DNA of 64,000 nucleotides. Origin: Serratia symbiotica (GTDB taxonomy: Bacteria; Pseudomonadota; Gammaproteobacteria; Enterobacterales; Enterobacteriaceae). Shown one piece after another: positions 47,951 through 59,194 of this stretch. The stretch covers positions 1,178,001 to 1,242,000 of the forward strand of contig JAMDYG010000001.1 in the NCBI GenBank assembly GCA_024160085.1, read 5' to 3'. The notes under the pieces are model-generated. The model saw only the letters and a program-made list of their open reading frames with translations. It was not told where the DNA came from and made no database searches. Numbering within the stretch: the stretch's first letter is position 1; every line of letters starts with the position of its first letter. A program made the position numbers and the translations under genes.

Positions 47951-50614
47951 ATGACTCAAATTAATCAAAAAGTATACCGCCATGATAAGAGCACTGTTCC
48001 TTACGCTATCGCGGAAGAGGAGAAAAATAGCATCGCCAAGACTCTGGCTAATTTAAAATGTAACCGCAATGGTTTAACTCAAGATGATGCTGAGTAACGG
48101 TTGCAACAATTCGTTGCCAATCAGGTTGCCCATGATAAGGCACCGCATACGCTGATCTAGCTCTTCAACGCGTTTAACAACCCATTTATTTTCGTACTAA
48201 TGATGTTGGCGGCGATTAGTTTCTTTACCGACTATTGGCTGCCAGCTCAGCACGGTGAAGAAACTGAACTTACCGTGGTTATCATTATTTTGATTATGGT
48301 GTCGCTAAGTGGCATGTTGCGTTTTTGGCAGGAGTACTACACCAACAAAGGTGGCAGAAGCATTAAAATTTATGGTGCGTATCACCGCAACGGTGCTCCG
48401 CCGCCACAGCTTTAATGCACACCCACTATTGCTGGAAGTGCCTATCAGTGAACTGGTTCCCGGAGATATTATCCAGCTCTCTGCCGGCGACATGGTGCCA
48501 GCCAATGTGCGCCTGTTCACCTCACGCGATCTGTTTATCAGCGAGGCGATATCATGACTAGTGATGTGATCCCCATAGAGAAATACGATGTGATGAGCTG
48601 CGTTGCTTAAAAGTCGAGTGAGGATGATGTTTCCAGCGAGAATGAACTGCTGGAACTGTCGAATATCTGCTTGATGGGTACCAATGTTGCCAGCGGTACC
48701 GCCACGGCGATGGTAGTAGCTACAGGTGGCCGCACCTATTTCGGTTCGCTGGTTAAATCGATCGTCGGCACACGGGCGCAAACAGCGTTTGATCACGGGG
48801 TGAACAGCCTTAGTTGGCTATTGATTGATCCGCTTTATATTGGTCATGGTGCCAGTAGTGCTGTTAATCAACGGTTTCACCAATTTCACCAAAGGTGACT
48901 GGAGCTAGGCAGCGCTATTTGCTCTTGCCGTTGCCGTTAGCCTGACGCCGGAAATGTTGCCAATGATCGTCGGTTCCAACCTGGCGAAGGACGCTATTGA
49001 TATGTCGCGGCGTAAAGTAGTGGTCAAGTGGCTAAACACCATTCAGAATTTCGGTGCCATGGACATGCTATGTACCGATAAAACCGGCACTTTTACCCAG
49101 GATCGCATAATTCTCGAACATCATACTAATATCAGCGGTGTCACGGATAATGAGGTGCTGTATTTGGCTTGGCTTAACAGCTTCCATCAGAGCGGCATTA
49201 AGAACCTGATGGATCAATTGGTGATCCGCTTCGGGCGTGGCAAACCTGGTATTGAGACGCTGGGTCGTTACAGCAAGATAGACGAACTACCGTTCGATTT
49301 TGTGCGCCGCCATTTGTCAATTGTAGTAGCGGATGAAAACCGCCAGCAGTGGCTGATTTGTAAGGTGGCTCTCGAAGAGATGCTGGGAATCGCCACCTAT
49401 GTGCGGGAATGGCAACAAACACTGGTGCTGGATGGTGCGTGACGTGCGGCGCTACTGGCGCTGGCGCGTCAGTATAATGAGGAGATGGGTTCCGCGTGTT
49501 GATGTTGGCTAGCAGGAAACTGGGCGATCAGCAACAGGTTGCGCCGCTGAGCGTGGCTGACGAACGCGATATGGTGATCCAGGGGCTATTGACCTTCCTC
49601 AACCCGCCGTAAGAGAGTGCGCAGCAGGGCTATCGCCGCGCTACAAGAAAACGGCGTAACGGTGAAAGTGCTGACTAGTGACAACCCGGTTATTATCTGC
49701 AAAATTTGCCATGATGTTGGGCTGGAACCGGTTGAACCTCTTTCTAGCCTATAAATTGAGTGGATGGGCGATGAAGAGTTGTCGAGTGAAGTGGGGCAGC
49801 ACACGGTATTTACCAAGCTGACACCACTACAAAAATTGCGGGTGCTGAAAATGTTGCAGGCCAATGGTCATACTGTTGGGTTCCTTGGTGATGGCATCAA
49901 TGATGCGCAAGCGCTGCGTGATGCCGATGTTAGCATTTAGGTGGACACCGGCACCGACATCGCCAAAGAGTCGGTGGATATCATTTTGCTGGAAAAGAAC
50001 CTGATGGTGTTGGAAGAAGGGGTGATCAAAGGGCGTGAGGACTTAGGTAATATCATCAAATATCTAAACATGACTGCTAGCTCCAACTTCGGCAACGTGT
50101 TATCGGTGCTGGTAGCCAGTGCATTCATTCCGTTTCTGCCGATGATGGCGATCCATCTGTTGATCCAAAACTTGATGTACTATTTTTCCCAGCTTTCGCT
50201 GCCATGGGACAAAATGGATAAGGAGTTCCTGCGCAAGTAGGATTCGAAGAACATTGGCAGCTTTATGCCGTAGATCGGCCCTACATATTCGATCTTCGAT
50301 ATTACTACCTACGCGTAAATGTAGTATGTCTTCGCCGCCAACAGCGCGGAGAACCAAGCGCTGTTCCACTGTTCCAGTCTGGTTAGTTTATTGAAGGGTT
50401 GCTATCGCAAACGTTGGTGGTGCATATGCTGCGCACCCAGAAGATCCCGTTCATCCAAAGCACGGCGGCATTGCCGGTGTTATTGACCACCGGGCTGGTG
50501 ATGGCACTATGCATCTACATTCCGTTCTCACCGCTAGGTGCTGTTGATTAGCTACTGCGCGGTGGAACAGATGATGAAGCGCTTATATATCCTTCGCTTC
50601 GGCGAGTGGTTATA
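47951..50614 (+). pseudogene. mgtB: Mg2+-transporting P-type ATPase (MgtB/MgtA type) pseudogene
   Basis: A P3B-type ATPase importing Mg2+. ATG 47951 starts MTQINQKVYRHDKSTVPYAI. Blocks along the family's length: EVPISELVPGDIIQLSAGDM (actuator), LTPEMLPMIVGSNLAKDAI, the phosphorylation site MLCTDKTGTFTQDRI near 49070, FVRRHLSIVVADENRQQW (nucleotide binding), VGFLGDGINDAQALRDADV near 49880, and the membrane end [20 protein letters not shown]. About ten stops or frameshifts (48096, 48160, 48410, 48600, 48905, 49440, 49610, 49940, 50240). The start of the gene and its place after mgtC favour mgtB. Confidence 0.9.
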
Positions 50615-50788
50615 ACCACATAGCTGCCGCTGGGTGCTGCTATGCCCGGCGGCTATAATAGCTTTTGACCCGTAGGCTACAACCTGCCATCAGCCCAGTG
50701 AGATTATTGTTCTTACCATCAACCTATGGCGGTTCTCTTTCAGTGCCGCTAGAGAACTTTAGTGAGAGCCACAATGCTGCAAGTAAAA

Positions 50789-53110
50789 TCAGCTCCCTGC
50801 TGAAAGTTTGACGCGAACTGGCACTGATTTATACGATGGCGTCCTGCTTTCTACATCAATATAATCCAGCGGCACCAACACGTTGGCCTTTGGATAATAA
50901 GCGCCGACTTAGCCAGGGGCGATATTGTAGGCAATAACTGTGATGTTCTGCAAGCGCAGTGTGCTGCCAGCGACTACCTACCGTTTCAATATCCACCTAG
51001 TCGCCATGTTCCAGCCCGCGTGCATCGAGATCAGTATCGCTCCATAAACAGAATATCTCGTCTCCCAAACACGCCTCGGTAGCGGTTATTTAGCGCACAG
51101 ATAGTGGTGTGTTGTACTTGGTCGTGGCTGCGTAGAGTCATCGGGCGCAATATGTCGTCTTCCTATATTTGTGTGTCTTCATGCACCATACTGAACACCG
51201 AGAACATGGCTTTATCTGTTGGCGTTGGCCACTGGCGTTTGGTCGGCGGCAGCAGAATGCAGAATCCGCCCCGCCTAGTACAGCGATGCGTTTATTATAG
51301 TTATCAAAGTCCGGAATGTTTTTTCAATCAGATCACGAATGATGCTGTAGTCCGCTATCATCTCCAGCCATGGAACTTTACTATCCGGCATCACAGCTTG
51401 GGCCATACCAGCCACGATATACGATGGCGGGTTCTGAACGCAGAAACTCGGAGGAGGGATTTCTGCTTACCTGATGAGGCATGCACCATCGACATCGAAT
51501 CTTCGACCGTTATCTATTGGCGAACACCGGCATGGATATCTAGCTCGGTTCGGCCCGGACAAGGCAGGATAAAGGTCTCTTCGGCCACCAACAAATGGGT
51601 GCGATTAAGCTTAGTACCAAGATGGACGCTCAACGCTAACTTTTGCATGGTGGGGAAACATTGCTCTGGATCTGGTAGCGCCACTGCAAAGTTGTCACCC
51701 AGGCAGATCAACGCTTTGGAAGTCCCCTGCACCATCGAACTCATTGCGTTAACTGCATCATGGCCGTGTTTTTTCGGCGTGGTGAAGCTGAACACCTCCT
51801 CCAGTTTTTTCAGAAAGTTTTCTGACGGTTTCTCGGTAATGCCGATAGTACGGTTACCCTTACCCTGAACGTTAGAATGGCCGCGCAGCGGGCAAATCTC
51901 CGCACCTGGCTTGCTGATGTTGCCGCACATCAGTAGCAGATCGGCGATCAGGCACACATTGGCGGTGTTTTTATTATGCTGGGTGATGCCCATGCTATAG
52001 GTGATAATGGTGGCCTTGGATTTTGCGTAGGCAATGGCCACCTATTCTATCTTGGACTGCGTCAGCCCACACTCTTTCTCGATAACTTCCCACGGGATAG
52101 CGGCCAAATCAGCGGCAAGTCACTCAAAACCTTGAGTGTGTGCAGCACGATAAAGTTGTGATCCACCACGTTACCTTACTCTATATCCATCACCAGCAGT
52201 GTTTTCATGATGCCCTTCAGCGCACCGGCGTCACCGCCAAACTTAACCTGGAAGTAGCTCGAAGCAATGTGAGTCGTGCTATAGGTCGCCATTTCGATGA
52301 CGTTCTGCCGATCGGTAAAGCATTAGAGAACGCGCTCGCGCAGCAGGTTGAGTACAATGATCGGCACCTTGCGCCGCGCCAATTCGTGCAGAGTACCCAT
52401 CATGCGTGGGTGGTTAGTTCCTGGGTTTTGCCCAATAGAAATGATGAGCTCCGCATGGTCGAAATCTTCCAACGAAACGGTGCCTTTGCCGATGCCAATC
52501 TACTGCGGCAACCCCTACACTGGTAGGTTCGTGACACATGTTATAGCAATCCGGGAAGTTGTTAGTGCCATATTCACAGGCAAACAGCAGTTGGAACAGG
52601 TAGGCGTCTTCGTTGGATGCACGGCCTGAAGTGTAGAATTCCACTTGATCTGGTAATTGCATGCCGCGCAAGATCTCGCCGATGCGCTCGAATGCTTTGT
52701 CCCATTTGACCGGGCATAGGGTGTCGCTGTCGCGGTCATAGGACAAAGGATGGGTCAGTCTGCCGTAGCCTTCCAACTCATAATCGGTTTTTTGTAATAG
52801 CGAGGTTATGGTGTTTTGCGCCAGAAACTCCGGCGTCACGCGTTTGCCGGTCGCCTCCAAGGTCACTGCTTTGGCACCGTTCTCGCAGAATTGAAATGTC
52901 AGGTGATGTTCTTTGTCTGGCCAGGCACAGCCGGGGCAGTCAAAGCCATCTGGTTGGTTAGTGCGAAGCAGGGTGATTGGGGCTTCAACGGTGTCCATTT
53001 GCATGCGTACGGCGATAGCCGTCGCCTTAAGTAGTCCCCAGCCGCTGGCAGGTGCGTTATAAAAATGGTATGATGGTGGTAGGTCTTGACGCTGTATACA
53101 CCTGGCAAAT
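50789..53110 (-). pseudogene. ydeP: FdhF-like molybdopterin oxidoreductase YdeP pseudogene
   Basis: YdeP belongs to the formate-dehydrogenase-alpha-like family with bis-MGD and has a role in acid resistance in E. coli. From about 53110 leftward: ASGWGLLKATAIAVRMQMDT, DGFDCPGCAWPDKEHHLTF, QVEFYTSGRASNEDAYLFQL and NNFPDCYNMCHEPTSVGVAA, open to 52414. Then, after gaps, SMGITQHNKNTANVCLIADL, KPGAEICPLRGHSNVQGKGN and TKLNRTHLLVAEETFILPCP (52041-51514). The end reads ITVIAYNIAPG and is in pieces. Both large domains are present but broken by frameshifts around 52400 and 51510 and by stops after that. Confidence 0.92.
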
Positions 53111-53165
53111 TTTACAAACAGGCATAACAAAATAAAATTCTCTCCCAGTAGGCCGACATTGTTGC

Positions 53166-53281
53166 AGCCCGTTTGGACACCGACAGCGCGCAACAACCGG
53201 TGCGTACACGCAGTACGTGATGATGGTGAGTACTGCCCAAGGCCAAAATAGCAAATAAGAAAGCCTAATGAGATAGGTTCT
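53166..53281 (+). repeat. Short inverted-repeat element, right-end copy
   Basis: TTTGGACACCGACAGCGCGC, then ACTGCCCAAGGCCAAAATAG and CAAATAAGAAAGCC, match the element at 33913. The right terminal repeat is TGAGATAGGTTCT; the left one is lost. Confidence 0.68.
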
Positions 53282-53596
53282 AACTTTATCAGGTTAATTT
53301 ACCCTAATCATCCGTATCGCGTTTTATTGAACGATTACTCCCATTAAGAGCCACTCAATTAACCTCAATGGGTTAAAAACCCATTGACATAAATTTATTA
53401 TTTATCACAAGTTAAAAGGATAGTTTAGAACAAAAATGGAGTAATGATTTTATATGAACGGAAGCATTTTTTAACAAGGCGATAAATAATAGATAGGAAA
53501 TCTGACAACGTGCGTTATTAGATAATAAAAGTCATTGGAATGATACACCAGGATAAATATGAATTTATCCTGGGTGCCGTTGGCTAAGTATGTAGA
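53282..53596. other. AT-rich gap between repeat and yfeX
   Basis: No gene seen. A small inverted repeat (CAATGGG..AAAAA..CCCATTG) lies near 53367-53386 and may be a weak hairpin downstream of yfeX. Confidence 0.45.
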
Positions 53597-54570
53597 TTAA
53601 TGCACTTCACGTGCTGCCGAATGCAGTGGTGTGATCGGCTAATGCTTCTAGCAAATGAACGGACGGCGTGAAGAACAGGCTACCGGTGACCGCGCGGCTG
53701 AAATCGAGCAGGCGATCATAACTGCCGGCTTGTCGGCCAATGAATATGTTTTCCAGCATCTGTTCGATAGGCTAGTGTGAGCGAGCGTAGCCGATAAAGT
53801 AGGTGCCGAATTCGCGCATACCTGGTTTACCGAATGGCATGTTATCGCGCAAGATCTTCACCTCATTACCTTGCTCATCGGTTATGGTAGTCAGCGAACC
53901 TGGGGGGTATGAAGGCTTGATATCCGCATCTAATTCGATATTAGACTGCTTGTGACGGCCGATAATATTCTCTTGTATTTCCACGGTCAGCACATTCCAG
54001 CCTTTCATATCATGCAGATATTTTTGCACCAGCACATAGCCGCCACCGCTGAACGCGCGTCTTTCTGGCCAATAACCGTATAGTCGAACGCCTCATGCCA
54101 TTCTAGGTTTTCGGTACCATCCACGAAGCCAATCATAGCGCGTTGGTCAAAGTAGCGAAAGCGATGCACTTCATCGACCACTATGACGGCATCGCCGAGT
54201 TTTTTCAGCAACTGGGCCGCCATCTCAAAACACAGATCCATTTCATCCGCGCGGATGTACAACAGAAAGTCGTCAGGTGTGGAGACAGCGAGGCGATCGC
54301 CAGTGCCGATGGCGCTGAAAGGGTGCAAATGAGCAGGACGAGGCGCGCCGAACAGCCGATCCCAGGTATCGGAACCAAACCCACACACGCACGACAATTG
54401 GCCTGCGAGCTATCTGTTTCCCACTGATCGAACGATGGCAGCGACATCGCCGCACCAGGCTCACACGGTCTCGAGGTGTTCGGGAATGGGTGAAGAATAG
54501 CGACAATGAATATCGCGTGACGCGTCACTGGGCTAAATACGGCTTGCAGTTGGTTGGTATTGGCATTCAT
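53597..54570 (-). pseudogene. yfeX: Dyp-type heme peroxidase YfeX pseudogene
   Basis: YfeX-type proteins are cytoplasmic heme peroxidases. From ATG 54568-54570: MNANTNQLQAVFSPVTRHAI and FIVAILHPFPN. After shifts come the RADEMDLCFEMAAQLLKKLG block and AVIVVDEVHRFRYFDQRAMI. The Dyp signature GFVDGTENLEWHEAFDYTVI carries the catalytic Asp. The C-terminal half has QENIIGRHKQSNIELDADIK and PFGKPGMREFGTYFIGYARS. At least four frameshifts, near 54480, 54310, 54050 and 53770, but all blocks are recognisable. Confidence 0.87.
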
Positions 54571-55115
54571 TGAGTCCGATTCAGGTATTTAAGCTTGAAA
54601 ATCTTTAAAGAAGCATCTTAAAAGCAATAATAAAAACGGTGTTAAAATTATCAGTATATATAATATGTAGCTATATATTTTACTTTACCCCACCATTATA
54701 GACACATTCGAACCATAATAGGATACCCGATCTTAATAAATATGCTTGATTTTTTATTAAGCATGAGTGAGGCATATTTTATTAAAGAAAAGGCCATGAT
54801 GAAATTCAAATAAAAAATAAAGCATTATTCGTCTGCTGCAGCTAATTGAAACTTTCTAGTGGCCATAATAAGATTAGTTTCTGACAGTAAATAATAACGG
54901 CAACGCTGCCATACCATTGAATGCTGATGATCACTACACTGGGCATAATAATACTTAATGATAGACGTAAGATAATCTTTGACAGCACGGAACTGTGCCA
55001 GGAAAACAGGAGGAAAAACCAGTTTTGATTTGGGAGAATAAGTGTGATGTAGATATTTTCTGCTGTTTTTCTTAGCGATGGGTTTATTGAATATATTTTG
55101 CTGAACTGTACTTAA
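54571..55115. other. AT-rich gap between yfeX and fdhD
   Basis: No coding signal. Very AT-rich around 54590-54840 and with no repeat of the families seen elsewhere. It probably held the yfeX promoter, since yfeX runs leftward from 54570. Confidence 0.45.
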
Positions 55116-55840
55116 TTACTCCGCAATCAGCCGCTGCGGATGAGTTTAAACGATAGCTCGTCCCGGCTTGCTGAAGCCCACTAGCGCGTCAGATTGCTTT
55201 GCTCTGCCACCGCCATGCTAGTGGCGGCGGAGACGGTAAATAAGATCTCAATGCTGCATATAGCTGTTTTTTATACCATTTCATAGCTAGCGCGGCTAGA
55301 CACTAGTATAGCACCTTGCGGCCAGTTTTGCTGGCTGCGGTAATCCAACAGCTTGTCTAGCGCCATGCGTGTCGGCCAATATCTTCACAACTATTGCTGA
55401 GCATGCCATCGGGTTGTAGCCTAGCTGCTGCATGGGTACAGCCAGGCAGTTACCCCACAGTTTGAACGTTTTTCAACTATGTTACACCCCCCGATCAAGC
55501 ATTGCCAAAGCAAAACATTGGGTAAAGGGTAAACAAGAGGATTGGCCTGGTAGTATCTTGTAGCTGCTCCACGCCACAGATGCCATAGCCGGTGCGGCCA
55601 GCCAGGCTGCGCGCCTCACTTTCAACTGCATCAAACGCCGGCTGGAGAGTAGTTCTACATGCACTTCAATGCCATTGCAGACTAGCTGCTGCCAGATATC
55701 GTAAATGTCGTCGGGGAAGGCGATAATCCCTTCAGAGAGCGAGAAACCGATGGCGAATACCGCCAGATCTTTTGTGGTGGCTATCATCACCACATGAGAA
55801 ATGCCATTATACACCAGTACCATGCTCATTGAGGAGTAAA
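55116..55840 (-). pseudogene. fdhD: FdhD sulfurtransferase pseudogene
   Basis: FdhD passes sulfur from IscS to the Mo cofactor of formate dehydrogenases. Blocks: MVLVYNGISHVVMIATTKDL and AVFAIGFSLSEGIIAFPDDI (open at 55829-55482). The LLSSRRLMQLK region follows, then a damaged CxxC region (expected GCGVCGVEQL). The C-terminus is in shifts, with [10 protein letters not shown] near 55270 and FSKPGRAIV..THPQRLIAE ending at 55116. The N-terminal 60 or so residues are missing. Its natural client type, a formate dehydrogenase-like enzyme (ydeP), is also broken nearby. Confidence 0.88.
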
Positions 55841-56035
55841 TACTTACTCATAATTTTCTCGTCATCGCCGCAGGATTAAATACTGATGCAAAGCGCTTCG
55901 GGGGGCAAGAATGGCGGTTATTATACATGAGTATTAATGGAATAGCGCATCAGGTAGATGAAAATGCCATTTCTAATTCGATAACTTATATCGCATCAGA
56001 ACAAAACATGATTGCTAAGTATTGCCCCATCATCC

Positions 56036-56143
56036 CTGAGGTTCAACCTGCAGCTCTGTGCAAGTGCTGTTCAAATCGGTTCCCGAACTATTTGTCGCTG
56101 CATTGCTGCCGCCTTCCTGCAACTTGAATTATTTAGGGTATAT
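56036..56143 (+). repeat. ERIC-like half element with insertion part
   Basis: CCTGAGGTTCAACCTGCAGC, TGCAAGTGCTGTTCAAATCG and TGTCGCTGCATTGCTGCCGC lead to CAACTTGAATTATTTAGGGT and ATA. This is the same as the right half of the ERIC at 26946-27145. The left arm is missing. Confidence 0.7.
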
Positions 56144-56241
56144 GTGGGCATCGAGGAGAAGATAACCTAAATTACCAGCACCATCATCCGGATAGGACTT
56201 TTCTGTCTTTCAGGGCTTGGTTGTAAGTGTAAAAACATAAA

Positions 56242-56261
56242 TACTGTACATGAAAACATGT
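56242..56261 (+). promoter_or_regulatory. Decayed LexA (SOS) box before umuD
   Basis: TACTGTACATGAAAACATGT fits the LexA consensus CTG-N10-CAG except that the last triplet is CAT. It lies 15 bases upstream of the umuD ATG, where LexA controls umuDC in enterics. Confidence 0.65.
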
Positions 56262-56275
56262 ATTTGGAACACATC

Positions 56276-56642
56276 ATGAATATTTACCAACCAGATGAAA
56301 TATCAACCTTCTATAGGCTACCGTTGTTCGTCGAACGCGTTGTCTACAGTTTTCCTTCGCCGGCGCAGGATTACGTCGAGAGCCGCCTGGACATAGGCGA
56401 ACTGTTGGTACGCCATCCCAATGCCACCTACTTTGTGCGTGCCAGCGGCGACTCAATGATTGATGGCAATATCAAGAACGGGGATTTTCTGATCGTTGAC
56501 AGCTCGCTCACGCCGGAGCACGGCAATATCGTTATCGCTGCTATCGATGGTGAACCCAGCCTATGTATCAATCGTCCTTGGTGAGGAAGCGCGACTGGAG
56601 ATCTTCGGCTTGGTCAACTTTATCGTATATGCTACGGTGTAG
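56276..56642 (+). pseudogene. umuD: SOS mutagenesis protein UmuD, catalytic Lys region deleted
   Basis: UmuD self-cleaves with a Ser-Lys dyad to give UmuD', the partner of polymerase V. ATG 56276 ([20 protein letters not shown]) is preferred over an in-frame ATG at 56258. The cleavage/Ser region is kept: [20 protein letters not shown] with the active Ser. After AAIDGEP about 20 residues are missing, including the block with Lys97. The frame changes, stopping at 56582, while the C-terminal LEIFGLVNFIVYATV follows in another frame to 56642. It could not self-process. Confidence 0.88.
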
Positions 56643-56644
56643 CC

Positions 56645-57895
56645 ATGTTTGCGTTAGTGGATGTGAATGCATTTTATGCTTCCTGCGAGACTATCTTTCG
56701 GCCAGATCTACAAGGGTGGCTAGTGGTTATGCTTTCCAACAACGATGGGGCTGCGTGATCGCCCTTAGCGCCGAGGCCAAAGCGCTGGGGATAGCCATGG
56801 GTGCACCTTACTTCAAGATTAAGGATGACCTGCGCCTGGCGGTATTCTCTTCCAACTATGCAGTGTATGCCGATATGTCTTGTCGAGTGATGGACACGCT
56901 GTAGGAGATGGCACCCGCAGTGGAAATTTACTCGCTGGACGAGGTTTTTCTGCAGCTGGATGGTATTAACTACTGCATAGCACTAAAACAGTTTGGCAGC
57001 CAGATATGCGATAAAATCCAACGGTAACTGCATTTAACGGTCGGTGTGGGCATCGCGCCGAGCAAGACGTTGGCCAAATTGGCCAACTATGCTGCCAAAA
57101 AGTGGCGTGGTTCTCAGGGGGTGGTAGATCATCTGTCAGAACCGGCTCGTCAGCGCAAGCTACTGGCATTGATACCGGTAGAAGAGGTATGGGGCATTGG
57201 CTGGCGGTTGGCACGGCAGCTACAGGCGATGGGCATTCACAGCGCGTTGCAACTGGCGGACTGCGATACTCGGCCGGTACGCAAAACCTTCAGCGTGGTA
57301 CTGTAGCGCACGGTATGCGAACTGCGCGGGGGATCATGTCTGCCATTGGAGGCGGCAGCGGTCGCCACGTTCGTTTGGCCAGCGGTTGACCTATTACCAG
57401 CATATGCGCGAGACAATCTGTAGCTATGCAGAGTGCGCCGCCGAGAAGTTGCGCCAGGATGATCGCGCTATTGCCGCCATGTGTTGGTGTTTATAAAAAC
57501 TAGACCGCATGCGGCGAGTGAGAGTCTCTACAGCAATATGGGGAGCGCCAGGATGCCTGATACCGAGCAACGATATCCGAGATATCATCGACACGGTAGC
57601 GCGGGTATTGGAAAGCATCTGGCAAGAGGGCCGATACTACCTGAAAGGAGGCGTGATTCTGGGGGATTTTAGCGCTAGTGCCATGGCACAGATTGACTTG
57701 TTTGACGGTGGTTCACAGTGGTGTAACAGCGGCCAACTGATGGACACGTTGGACAAACTGAACCGGGAAGAGCGCAGGCGTATCTGGTTCGCCGGGCAGA
57801 GCATCACCAAACCGTGGCAGATGAAACGCGAAATATTGTCGCCAGCTTATACCACTCGGCTGGCAGGTATCCCATGGGTGCGGCTGGATGGATAA
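56645..57895 (+). pseudogene. umuC: DNA polymerase V catalytic subunit UmuC pseudogene
   Basis: UmuC is a Y-family translesion polymerase. ATG 56645 starts MFALVDVNAFYASCE (first metal Asp). Then come frameshifted blocks VVMLSNNDG.CVIALSAEAKAL (pieced), YSLDEVFL (the DE metal ligands), TVGVGIAPSKTLAKLANYAA (open from 57046), ALIPVEEVWGIGWRLARQLQ (helix-hairpin-helix), and the C-terminal region to PAYTTRLAGIPWVRLDG ending at 57895. Shifts and stops near 56730, 56902, 57027, 57305 and 57495. Near full family length, 417 codons. Confidence 0.93.
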
Positions 57896-58838
57896 ATTAA
57901 GGATTAATAGTTATCGTTGATCATTGGAAACGACGAGAGGATGCAATCTTATTAGTCGTTTTTTTATGGTAATTTTTATGTTATTATTCAGTTTGTTATG
58001 GAAAGTATCGTGACTTTTACCGCAGCGAATAATATGAAAAACTATTTTTTATCTCCATCACTACCGATATCTTTCAGGTTGTTTTAGATTCAATCTCTTA
58101 TAATGTTGCTCACTTCATCAGCGTTCTGAGCAGATATTTTCTCATTAACTGTTGAGATAATACATAGCGTTATGCTGATTTCCTTGTTCATGATAGCACC
58201 GGGTCATCACTAAGCAGATATCCTATGGTGAAATGAAAAAAGCCTGTCCCGAAGATTTGATCCAACGCTATATATTACCCAAATTATATTATCTAATTAA
58301 TAGAGAATTATATTAATAATTAGTATATCTATGTTTTTTATGCTGTTTTTTCGTGGAATTAGTTTTTTATTCTGAATTGTTGTTTTTTGATTGCTTATTT
58401 CTGTATTAAAAATGGGCCATTTGAGGCTAAGTTATCTCTAACTTAATATTTTTCTGTCATCAAAATTTTGAATAGAAAAACATCAAAAAACAATGAGTCA
58501 TAGAAATATACGGATAAAAATTTTTTATGGTTTTGCTCATGTTAAGTTGAAAACTTTTTTCTTAATTATATTATGTGTGCTAGTAGATCAGGTTAAAATC
58601 ATCCTATATTGGGATTAATCCTATGTAAGTTTGATAAAATTAAAAAAATGCTGTGCATACGTACACATACTACACACGTTGGTTTACGCAAGAATTCAAT
58701 ACTGAATAACAGTAGAATTTAACTTATGACTGTACTGTTCAAGAGATCCTGCTAACGTCGGTAACAAACCTAGAGCATGGGCGATAAAATTATCACTCAG
58801 TGTATTGTTCTTAAACATAGTTTATTAGGGTTGGGAAT
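57896..58838. promoter_or_regulatory. Long AT-rich region upstream of flhDC
   Basis: 943 bases without a gene. Enteric flhDC operons have long leader and promoter regions bound by many regulators, and this is consistent with that. No particular site is recognisable. A GTTGGGAATATG start context sits at flhD. Confidence 0.5.
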
Positions 58839-59192
58839 ATGGGTACGTCTGAATTACTTAAACATATTTATGACATAAATCTATTATATTTAATTTTAGC
58901 ACAGCGGCTAATTAATGATGAAAAAACCTCGGTGATGTTTCGCCTAGGGATTAACGGAGCTATGGCTGACGCGCTTGCACAGCTTACGCTACCACAAATG
59001 GTTAAACTGGCAGAGACCAACCAACTGATCTGCCACTTCTGTTTTAACGATCACCAGAGTATCGAACGCCTGAACAAAGAGTCACGCGTGGACGATCTAC
59101 AGCAAATCCATACGGGTATTTTGTTATCAAGTCATTTACTGCAAGAACTATTGGCTGAAAAAGACGGTGGTGTGACGAAGAAAAGAGCCTGA
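58839..59192 (+). CDS. flhD: Flagellar master regulator subunit FlhD, open and apparently intact
   Basis: FlhD and FlhC form the FlhD4C2 activator of class II flagellar genes. ATG 58839 gives 117 residues, [20 protein letters not shown] and [21 protein letters not shown]. coli has 116. The core [20 protein letters not shown] and [20 protein letters not shown] is well conserved, so the dimer fold should form. The C-terminal tail KKRA is kept. The stop overlaps flhC (TGATGATG). Its partner flhC has two stops, so this ORF may persist without function or with a FlhC-independent role. Confidence 0.93.
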   Translation: MGTSELLKHIYDINLLYLILAQRLINDEKTSVMFRLGINGAMADALAQLTLPQMVKLAETNQLICHFCFNDHQSIERLNKESRVDDLQQIHTGILLSSHLLQELLAEKDGGVTKKRA

Positions 59193-59194
59193 TG

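Noticed and set aside
51104-51868. A 254-codon plus-strand open frame
   Set aside because: It is antisense to the well-supported ydeP pseudogene on the minus strand and has no family features.
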